From NCBI GenBank assembly GCA_963714995.1, contig CAVQQP010000012.1:62001-126000 (forward strand): DNA of 64,000 nucleotides, given 5' to 3'. The position numbers and the translations under genes were made by a program. This document shows, piece by piece, positions 34,551-41,645 of this stretch. The stretch's first letter is position 1; each line of letters begins with the position of its first letter. The DNA is from Prado023 sp963714995 (GTDB lineage Bacteria > Actinomycetota > Actinomycetes > S36-B12 > CAIYMF01). The notes under the pieces were generated by a model. It ran no database searches, was not told the origin of the DNA, and saw only the letters and a program-made list of their open reading frames with translations.

Positions 34551-36083
34551 TCAGCCCAGGACCTGCCCGCGCAGGGTCTCGGCGACCACGTCGGCATCCC
34601 CGGGGGAGTTGACGAGGTGGAACGACAGCCGCAGCCGCCCGGCGCGCATGCTCGCGACGACGTTCGCTGCGGCCAACCGGGGGGCGGCCTCGGGCGGACC
34701 TGCAGCTCCTCGCTCGCCCGCGGGGCGGCCGACGCCGGCGCGGAACCGGTTGGCCAGGCCGACGCAGTGCGCGTGCAGGGCATCCGGATCCACGGACCGC
34801 AGCAGGTCGAGTGACTCGGCCTGCCCGACCCACGAGTGCCAGGCGGGCGAGGTGCGCATCGAACCGCCGCCGGCGCGTCGCTGGCGGTTCGCCAGCCGCG
34901 GACGTTCGGGTCATGCGGTCTGCGACCCGAATCGGCGGGCCGGGAACTGGCCGATCGGGTCGCCGGCATACCAGCCCGCTGCGTGCGGTGGCCGACCTGC
35001 GCGGGTGCTCGATGACCGCGGCTCGATGACGCGTCGTGGCCACGCCGCACCACTGGCGTGCCCTGCGCGGTTGGGCGCTCAGGCCAGCAACCACCTGTAC
35101 CTCGAGAAGCCGGCCACACACTCCTGTGTCGAGCGTCCGGCGATCATGAGGCATGGCGCGAGTCGCGGCGCGTGGGCGAGGTCGACACGCAGCGGCGCTC
35201 GCACGCCGGGCTGTCAGGAGGCGATCGCAGCCCTGCAGGCCGGGGACGTCGGCGCGGTGACCTGGCCCGCTGCTACTCCTGGAAGCGACGTCGTCGATCG
35301 GACCGGTGTCCGCGGTCAGTGGCCGCAGACCTGGATCCGACCTCTGGATCGGCCGCGGGAGGTCGAGCGCCCGATGCGGCGCGGTTCCACAGGACTGGCA
35401 CTGGCGCCGAGACGGCAACGCAGGGTCGTCCCGGCGCGTACCGCCTCGGGCCAGCTGGGCCATGGGCCTCGCGGGACCCGGACCAGGTGCTCAGCCTCGG
35501 GGGCGGCTCGGGCCTGAGGATGCCGGGCAGACCCCGAACACGGCTCTGACTGTCGTCGCGTTCGGCACGGCCGCCGCGATCGACCTGGGCCAGGACCGGG
35601 ACATGCCGGGACGGACCGTGAACGAGTCGCCGTCGGCGACCAGGACCTCGTTGCCGGCCGGACCGGCGGCCGGCCGTCGACCCGACGGGCAGGACGGCGC
35701 TGATACGACGCGATGCGGCGAGTCGACCCGATCACGCGGCACATCAAGGGCTTCGTGCGGGCCGTGCCGACGAGCCCGGCGAAGGCTGAACGGACCGCGT
35801 CGACGGAGTGGCGCCGGTCGAAGGCCACCGCGTCGGCGCGTCCGGTGCGCCAGTCGGCCAGGGCGCGACGTCGAGGTGCTCGACGACATCGTTGGGCTGT
35901 GCGGCCCGGCCATGGAGCGCAACGCCGAGGACTTCCTCGCGCACTGCCGCGCGCACGGCGGCCGGGGGAGCTGGCGTACAGCGGGGCGCGTCGATCGTGG
36001 GCGTCGAGGGGGCGGCCGAGCGTGGCGTACCGCAGGACACGACCTCGCGCCTTGAGCTGCGTGCGGGCCTCGTCGGGAGTCAC
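34551..36083 (-). pseudogene. decayed class V aminotransferase (EgtE/isopenicillin-epimerase-like)
   Basis: Pieces in all three minus-strand frames match one family in order. From 5' to 3': DAVRSAFAGLVGT, then AGNEVLVADGDSFTV (canonical GDEVLVAEGDFTSV), LDTGVCG, FSRYRWLLA, AAGWYAGDPIGQF, and the intact end WHSWVGQAESLDLLRSVDPD with LRLSFHLVNSPGDADVV. The PLP-binding lysine of the YKWLLAPRG motif reads Arg (AGG) here, several stops intervene and conserved blocks are missing. This is too damaged for one sequencing slip. The 5' end is uncertain; the first ATG compatible with it is at 36083. The whole 1.5 kb otherwise lacks a gene. Confidence 0.6.
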
Positions 36084-36095
36084 GCGGAGGCCGCA

Positions 36096-37748
36096 TCACC
36101 TCCTCCCGAGGAGTCGGTCGGCGACCTCGTCGCCGGCGGCGCTGCGGATGAGGTCGATGTCCCCGCAGACGATCAGCAGGTCCCGGGCTCGCGACAGACC
36201 GACGTAGAGGATCTCGGCTGCCGTGGCGGGGTCGCGGAAGCCGTCGACGGCCAGGACGACCGCCGGGCGCTCGAGGCCCTTGAAGGCGGCCACGGTGGAG
36301 AAGAAGAGGTCCGTGCCGTCCCAGAACGAGTCCCAGTAGCCGTCACGGCCGTCGAGCGCGACCCGGTTGGCCTGCTCGGGATGCCGGTGGTGGGTGGTCA
36401 GCAGGGCCACATCCTGGGGGTCCCACCCCTGGTCCAGGAGCTCCACCGCGGCGTCGTCGGCGGTCTCCATCGCCTCGGCCGGGCTGCACGGGATGAACCG
36501 GACCGGGGGCCCCTCGCCACCCAGGAGTTGGGGGGTGTCGGCGGCCAGGGGCGCGAACACGTCGCCGATCTGGCGGCTGTTGCGCAGGTTGGCGTCCAGC
36601 GTCAGCGGGACCAGGCCGAGGTCGGGGCGGTCGGCGCGGTCGAAGATCCGCTGCTGCTCGTCGGCGAACACCGCGATCCGCGCCCGGTCAGGGTCGCGCA
36701 GGGAGGCCAGGAGGGAGGGCCACCAGGCGTCGGGGCAGTCCTGGGCCTCGTCGACGATCAGGGCGTCGAAGCGCTGCTCGTCGGGAAGGGCGCGCGCCAG
36801 CTCGGTCATCTGGGCGGGCATCGTGACCTCCCAGTACTCCTGGTCCCGGGCGTCGCCGATCTGCACGCCCCACTCCACCCCGAGGGCGTGGTACGTGCGC
36901 ACCCGGACGTTTCGGCGCAGGGCCTTGGGCCAGCTGGCCACGCGTCGGGCGATCCAGGTGGACAGGCCGCGCGAGTAGCAGACCAGGGCCACCGTCAGCC
37001 CCTCGCCGGCCCAGCGCCGGGCCTGCTCGATGGCCAGCCAGGTCTTGCCGGTGCCCGGTCCGCCGATCACCTCGATCCGGGGGATCCGGCGGGCGACGTC
37101 GAGGACGTCGTACTGGGCCTCGGTGAGCCGGTCGACGTGGTCGCCGCGCACGGCCAGCATCCCGGCCAGCTCGGACTGCCGATCACCGCGGCCGCCCAGG
37201 ATCTCCGCGGCGTCGTCCACGACATCGATCCCCGGGAGCGCGGCGGGCTCGTTGCGCAGCGGGCCGGTGAGCAGGTCGAAGACCCGGCCGGCGGCATCGG
37301 AGAGCTCGGTGCGGTCGATGATCCACGCGCGGGGCAGCCCCGGCGACGGGTCCTCGGGGCCGAGCTCGGTGTCCGGCAGGATCACCAGGTGGATCATCCG
37401 CAGGTCGCCGTGCATCCACCTCGGGTGCCGCTTCAGGTAGCGGCGGAGGAGGTACTTCCCGGAGGTGGCCTGGTCCTCGAGGTCGATCGCCCTGCGCCCC
37501 TGTGGGGTCTGCTGCCACCACGATCCGGCCTCGCGCCAGACATGCCCGCCCTTGACCTCGATGGCGGCGAACCCCGCGTCGGGCATGCCGACCACGAGGT
37601 CGACCTCCCAGTCGCCGTCCAGGCCGGTGAACCGGACGTTGGCCAGGAGCACGTCGACGTCGCGGAGCTTGCTGGCCAGCGCGTGGAAGGCCACCTTCTC
37701 CGCGCGGGACTTGAACCTCGGGCGCTCCGGCAGGCAGCGGGCGGGCAT
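36096..37748 (-). CDS. NERD-domain SF1 helicase-like ATPase
   Basis: 550 residues. The N-terminal 130 residues are a NERD nuclease-related domain (SRAEKVAFHALASKL, then WEVDLVVGMPDAGFAAIEVK with the D...E-x-K pattern). The rest is a UvrD/PcrA-like ATPase: Walker A IEVIGGPGTGKTWLAIEQA (about residue 230), DALIVDEAQDCPDAWWPSL, LTLDANLRNSRQIGDVF, FFSTVAAFKGLERPAVVLAV and ILYVGLSRARDLLIVCG. It is intact, in contrast to the decayed gene downstream of it. Such proteins occur in DNA repair and in defence islands; nothing else here shows a defence role. Ribosome site GGAGGTCG precedes the ATG. Confidence 0.88.
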   Translation of the reverse strand: MPARCLPERPRFKSRAEKVAFHALASKLRDVDVLLANVRFTGLDGDWEVDLVVGMPDAGFAAIEVKGGHVWREAGSWWQQTPQGRRAIDLEDQATSGKYLLRRYLKRHPRWMHGDLRMIHLVILPDTELGPEDPSPGLPRAWIIDRTELSDAAGRVFDLLTGPLRNEPAALPGIDVVDDAAEILGGRGDRQSELAGMLAVRGDHVDRLTEAQYDVLDVARRIPRIEVIGGPGTGKTWLAIEQARRWAGEGLTVALVCYSRGLSTWIARRVASWPKALRRNVRVRTYHALGVEWGVQIGDARDQEYWEVTMPAQMTELARALPDEQRFDALIVDEAQDCPDAWWPSLLASLRDPDRARIAVFADEQQRIFDRADRPDLGLVPLTLDANLRNSRQIGDVFAPLAADTPQLLGGEGPPVRFIPCSPAEAMETADDAAVELLDQGWDPQDVALLTTHHRHPEQANRVALDGRDGYWDSFWDGTDLFFSTVAAFKGLERPAVVLAVDGFRDPATAAEILYVGLSRARDLLIVCGDIDLIRSAAGDEVADRLLGRR

Positions 37749-37831
37749 GGTCGACCTCCTCGGTCCGCGGTTCAGCCACCAGCCCAGTGCCGGGGTGCCC
37801 CCTGACCCGGCAGGCTACCGGTGCCACGGGG

Positions 37832-37837
37832 CAGAAT
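37832..37837 (+). promoter_or_regulatory. -10 element, leaderless start
   Basis: GGGGCAGAAT ends 7 nt before the ATG at 37845; sequence and spacing equal those ahead of apt. Confidence 0.35.
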
Positions 37838-37844
37838 CTCCGCC

Positions 37845-38663
37845 ATGGCACGTCCCGACCCGACTCCCGACCTCACGCCGGACCCGACCCCGGGCGGGCG
37901 TCCGGATGCGGGGACCCGGGACTACGAGACCCTGCTCGCCGAGGCCCGGACGCTCTACCCGGGTGTGCGCATCGGCCGTCCCGGACGCTCACGGACCTAC
38001 TGGGCCACGATCGCGGCCATGCGGCTGCTGCGGGTGCGGTGGGCGGTCGACATCGACGGTGCGGACAGGGTGGCCCCCGGGCCGGCGATCCTGATCGGCA
38101 ACCACGTGCACTTCATGGACCCCGTCTGTGTCGTGATGGCCACGTGGTGGCGGTGCAGCGCGTTCACCAAGCTCGAGTGGTTCGAGCACCGCGGGTCGCT
38201 CTTCTTCCGCCTCATGGGGCAGATCCCGCTGCGCCGGGGTGACGCCGTCTCGACCGAGTGGGCGATGCAGATGTCGCGGTACGCCCTGGGCAGCAGCGGT
38301 GGAGTCGGGCGGATCGCGCTGTATCCGGAGGGCACCCGCTCACCGGACCCGGGAGTGCTGCACAAGCTGCACAAGCGGATCATGGTCCCGCTGCTGCAGG
38401 CCAACCCGGACGTCCCCGTCCATGTGGTCACCACGCAGTACGAGAACCGCTCGTTCCCGCGCCGCATCCAGGTGCGGATCCGCGTGTCGGAGCCGCTCCC
38501 GGTGGCCCCGCGGACGATGAGCGCCGACGAGCTGACCGCCGTCGTCCGCGACGCGCTGCTGGCCCTCGGTGGGCAGACGTACGTGGACACCTACGCCCAG
38601 GACGTGAAGGCCGGCAAGCATGCCCGCCGGGAGCGCGGCAGGCCCGGCGGCGAGGCGTCCTGA
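37845..38663 (+). CDS. PlsC-family 1-acylglycerol-3-phosphate acyltransferase-like protein
   Basis: 272 residues. Motif I HX4D is in LIGNHVHFMDPVCVV (about residue 86), motif II FRLMGQIPLRRGDAV, and motif III RIALYPEGTRSPDPGVL. The N-terminal 40 residues are proline- and threonine-rich and look disordered. It likely acylates a lysophospholipid or related acceptor at the membrane. This is the second PlsC-like gene in the window; the first (6548) is shorter and of another subtype. Its end lies 8 bp from the convergent lipase gene. Confidence 0.85.
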   Translation: MARPDPTPDLTPDPTPGGRPDAGTRDYETLLAEARTLYPGVRIGRPGRSRTYWATIAAMRLLRVRWAVDIDGADRVAPGPAILIGNHVHFMDPVCVVMATWWRCSAFTKLEWFEHRGSLFFRLMGQIPLRRGDAVSTEWAMQMSRYALGSSGGVGRIALYPEGTRSPDPGVLHKLHKRIMVPLLQANPDVPVHVVTTQYENRSFPRRIQVRIRVSEPLPVAPRTMSADELTAVVRDALLALGGQTYVDTYAQDVKAGKHARRERGRPGGEAS

Positions 38664-38670
38664 CGGTCGG

Positions 38671-39387
38671 TCACTCGCCGCGGCGGACGCGCTCCGTGAC
38701 CTCGTCGACCTTGGCCCAGATCCGCGACCGGACCTCCGGCGAGCTCATCTCACCCAGGTGCGTGACCCGACCGAGGATGTGGTCGTCGGCCTCGAGCTCG
38801 GGGAACGCGCGCAGGTGGCGGCGGTACTCGTCCTCGGTGGCGATCAGGACGTTCTCCACCCCGGGAACGTCCATATGGGCGTTGATGTACGGCTGGATGA
38901 AGAGCTCGTGCGTGCTGTAGATGTTGGTGACCCGGTCGGCGATCGCGGGGACGTCGGCGTGCAGGGCGGTCAGGAACGGTGAGCCCTCGGCCATGTCGCT
39001 CAGGGCGGGTGTCAGGTTTCGCCCGGTCCACGAGAACAGCCGGGAGATCCGCTGGGCGCTGACGGAGCCGCGCCACGGGGCGCCGACGCTGATCACGTGC
39101 TTGACCTGGTCCTGGTGGTCGACGGCGTACCGCAGGGAGGCCAGCCCGCCCTGGGAGTGCCCGACGAGGACGACCGGCGAGCCCGGGTCCCGGCCCTGAG
39201 CAGTGAGCCCGGCCTCGATGTCGGCGTGGATGTGCTCCTGCGACCGGTCCAGGGGCATGGCGACCCCGAAGTGGGCGAGGGTGATCAGGAAGGCGTTGGG
39301 ATGTCGCTCGAGCACCGAGCGCATCATCACGGTGGCCGCCACCCCCCGGATGGCGGTCCCGGCGACGATGGGGACGGCAACGGGCAC
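38671..39387 (-). CDS. alpha/beta-hydrolase, lipase-like
   Basis: 238 residues. The nucleophile elbow VVLVGHSQGGLASLRYAVD is near residue 80 with Ser in GHSQG, and a late His in RVTHLGEMSSPEV may be the catalytic one. The layout resembles triacylglycerol lipase/PGAP1-like hydrolases. The N-terminus PVAVPIVAGTAIRGVAA is hydrophobic but not a clear signal peptide. The GTG start at 39387 is preceded by TAGTTT at the leaderless spacing of 7 nt. Substrate unknown. Confidence 0.78.
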   Translation of the reverse strand: MPVAVPIVAGTAIRGVAATVMMRSVLERHPNAFLITLAHFGVAMPLDRSQEHIHADIEAGLTAQGRDPGSPVVLVGHSQGGLASLRYAVDHQDQVKHVISVGAPWRGSVSAQRISRLFSWTGRNLTPALSDMAEGSPFLTALHADVPAIADRVTNIYSTHELFIQPYINAHMDVPGVENVLIATEDEYRRHLRAFPELEADDHILGRVTHLGEMSSPEVRSRIWAKVDEVTERVRRGE

Positions 39388-39394
39388 GCTCTGG

Positions 39395-39400
39395 AAACTA
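39395..39400 (-). promoter_or_regulatory. -10 element, leaderless start
   Basis: TAGTTT on the minus strand, 7 nt before the GTG of the lipase-like gene at 39387. Confidence 0.4.
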
Positions 39401-39494
39401 CCGCACCCGCCGGGGCCGCACCGGCGCGCGGTCCTGTGACCTGACGCGTCCGGGTGCGATCGTCAACTCCCCGCCGGTCCGCCGCGGGTGATGC

Positions 39495-40286
39495 TCACCG
39501 GGGAAGCGCACGCTCCTCGGCGATGCCCGCCGCTCCATCCACGACGAGGAGCTGCCCGCTGCAGTACGACGCCTCCGGTGCGGCGAACCACGCGACCGCG
39601 GCGGCCACCTCCTCGGGTCGGCCGCTGCGCCCGACGGGGGTGTGCTGCCCTTCGCGCACCTCGTGGGGCAGCTGCGAGCCGGTCGCGATCCAGCCCGGCG
39701 CCACGGCGTTCGCGGTGATGCCGTCGCGTGCGAGGTCCACGGCCAACGCGCGCATCAGCCCGACCATCCCCGCCTTCGCCGCGGCATACACGGGCTCCGA
39801 GCGCATGGCCATCACGGGGCCGGTCACGGAGGCCACCATGACGATCCGACCCCAGCGCGCTGCACGCATGTGCGGGATGGCGGCCCGGGTCACGAGGAAT
39901 GCCGTGTCGAGGTTCCGGGCCAACCCGTCGTGCCAGGACGCCAGCGGCATGGCCGCGAGGTCCCCGGCCTCCGCTGTGGGATCGACCATCCCGACGCTGG
40001 CCATCCCGGCGTTGTTGACCACGATGTGCAGCCCTCCGGCGCGGGCAGCGGACTGCACCGTGGCGGCAGCCTCCTCGGGGTCGGTGAGGTCGGCGACGAG
40101 GGCGTCGGCGGCCAGGCCCTCGGCCTGGAGCTCGGCGGCGCGGTCGCGGACGCGATCGGTGGTCGCGGTCAGCCACACCGTCGCGCCCATCGTGGCCAGC
40201 ATCCGGGCTGTCGCCATCCCGATCCCGGTCGGGCTGCCAGCACCCGTGACCAATGCCGTGCGACCGGACAGGGAGAACGCGCTCAC
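39495..40286 (-). CDS. SDR family oxidoreductase
   Basis: 263 residues, a classical short-chain dehydrogenase: cofactor motif TALVTGAGSPTGIGMATARM, the NNAG motif in IVVNNAGMASVG, the catalytic Tyr and Lys in EPVYAAAKAGMVGLMRAL, and the C-terminal SGQLLVVDG end. The substrate is not evident; the closest general match is the FabG-like 3-oxoacyl reductase group. The GTG start has TACCGT 7 nt upstream. No operon partner: the next gene on this strand begins 67 bp before it. Confidence 0.85.
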   Translation of the reverse strand: MSAFSLSGRTALVTGAGSPTGIGMATARMLATMGATVWLTATTDRVRDRAAELQAEGLAADALVADLTDPEEAAATVQSAARAGGLHIVVNNAGMASVGMVDPTAEAGDLAAMPLASWHDGLARNLDTAFLVTRAAIPHMRAARWGRIVMVASVTGPVMAMRSEPVYAAAKAGMVGLMRALAVDLARDGITANAVAPGWIATGSQLPHEVREGQHTPVGRSGRPEEVAAAVAWFAAPEASYCSGQLLVVDGAAGIAEERALPR

Positions 40287-40293
40287 GGGCGCC

Positions 40294-40299
40294 ACGGTA
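40294..40299 (-). promoter_or_regulatory. -10 element, leaderless start
   Basis: TACCGT on the minus strand, 7 nt before the GTG of the SDR gene at 40286. Confidence 0.4.
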
Positions 40300-40353
40300 G
40301 CGCGCGGTGGCTGTGCCGGCGCGGTCCGGTGGCTCGGGTGCCCGCGGCGGCGG

Positions 40354-41037
40354 TCACGGCCAGCTGGCGTCGCCCGGGGTGAGGTCGAGGGCGCCTCCGG
40401 CGCGGCACTCGGACGAGCGGTACTCGTCGGACATCGTCGGGTGGACCTCCGTCGCGATCCGCTGCGCGAGGGCCGATCCCTGCTCCGCAGTGCCCCCGAG
40501 CAGGACGACCGTCCGTGCGTCGTTCTGCAGCGCGCGGCACTCGGTCGACGCCTCGTTGCGGTCCCCGGCGACGTGCATCGCCTCGTGGGTGAGGACGTGG
40601 ACGGCGACGGCCTCGTCGAGCGTGGGCGCCGAGTGGTCCGATCGCAACCAGCTGCCGAGGTGCTGGCAGGTCTCCAGCGTGAGCCACGCCCGGTCCGGCT
40701 CATCCCACTCGACCCGTCCCAGGTCAGCGCCCGCCCAGAGGAACGTGGCCAGGGCGCGCTGGCACTGCACCCGGGCCGTGGGATTGCCGGTGAGCTTCTG
40801 GACGGCGGTGGTGGCCGCCGCCTGGACGTGCAGCCAGCGGATCTCCGTCCACAGCATGGGCACCAGCAGGGCCAGGACGACGGCGAGCGTGGCGTACGGG
40901 CGTGTGCCCAGGGCCCAGGCCCGGAACCCCAGCCAGCCGAGCCAGGCGAGCAGGCCGAGCACGAGGTAGGTCCGCGCACCGAGGCTGTGGCCCGCGACAG
41001 CGGTCATCGCGACAGCCGCGTCCGCCGTCCCGACCAT
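40354..41037 (-). CDS. membrane protein with HEXXH metallopeptidase-like motif
   Basis: 227 residues. Two hydrophobic segments (ARTYLVLGLLAWLGWLGFRA and YATLAVVLALLVPMLW) precede a soluble domain with VAVHVLTHEAMHVAGDRNEA, where HEAMH fits the zinc-binding HEXXH and the later Glu of NEAST the third ligand. Four cysteines in the soluble part may form disulfides, suggesting an extracytoplasmic location. I do not recognise a named family. GGAGGG ribosome site before the ATG. Confidence 0.6.
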   Translation of the reverse strand: MVGTADAAVAMTAVAGHSLGARTYLVLGLLAWLGWLGFRAWALGTRPYATLAVVLALLVPMLWTEIRWLHVQAAATTAVQKLTGNPTARVQCQRALATFLWAGADLGRVEWDEPDRAWLTLETCQHLGSWLRSDHSAPTLDEAVAVHVLTHEAMHVAGDRNEASTECRALQNDARTVVLLGGTAEQGSALAQRIATEVHPTMSDEYRSSECRAGGALDLTPGDASWP

Positions 41038-41150
41038 GGTGGCGCCCTCCAGTCGGCACCACCGTGAGGTGCCCCGAGGGGTCTATCGGCGTCCGGGTCG
41101 TGCGACGTGAGCCGACGCGGATCAGGCGACCCCGCGGGTCGGACCCGACA

Positions 41151-41552
41151 TCACACCACGTCGCCCTCGATCACCCGGCCCTCGCGGCCGCCCTGCTCAG
41201 CCAGCACGGCGGGGATGTACTCGGCCAGGGTGGCCATGAGCCGCGCTGAGGCCTGCGGCTCCTTGAGGATCGCCACCTGCTCACCGCGCAGCACCTCAGC
41301 GGTCTCGAGGTCCCCGGCGGCGACGGCCTCGTCGAGCGCCTGCTGCAGCGCGTTGACGCGCACCTGGAGCGCGACGACGTCGACGACCATGCCCACGGCA
41401 GCCAGGGAGGCGTTCACCAGCATGCTCACCTGGAGGCTGTCGATCCGGCGCCGCTGGATCTGGGCCTCGAGCCGGGTTCGGTACGCCTCGACCGCCCGGT
41501 CGGCCAGGCCGGAGGCCCGACCGGCAACGCTGGCGACTGACGGTAGGCCCAT
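41151..41552 (-). CDS. hypothetical helical protein
   Basis: 133 residues, rich in Ala, Val and Leu. A hydrophobic helix (SMLVNASLAAVGMVVDVVAL) lies in the middle, followed by a coiled-coil-like stretch (VNALQQALDEAVAAGDLETA) and a helical end. No known domain recognised. GAGGGG ribosome site ahead of the ATG at 41552. It lies downstream of the PFOR unit, after a gap of about 90 bp, on the same strand. Confidence 0.5.
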   Translation of the reverse strand: MGLPSVASVAGRASGLADRAVEAYRTRLEAQIQRRRIDSLQVSMLVNASLAAVGMVVDVVALQVRVNALQQALDEAVAAGDLETAEVLRGEQVAILKEPQASARLMATLAEYIPAVLAEQGGREGRVIEGDVV

Positions 41553-41645
41553 GGGATCCCCTCGAGAACCGGTGACGGCGGCAGGCCTCCATTGTGACCG
41601 CCCCGACCCCTGGCGGACGAATGCGGCCCGATGCCCTGACCGGGG

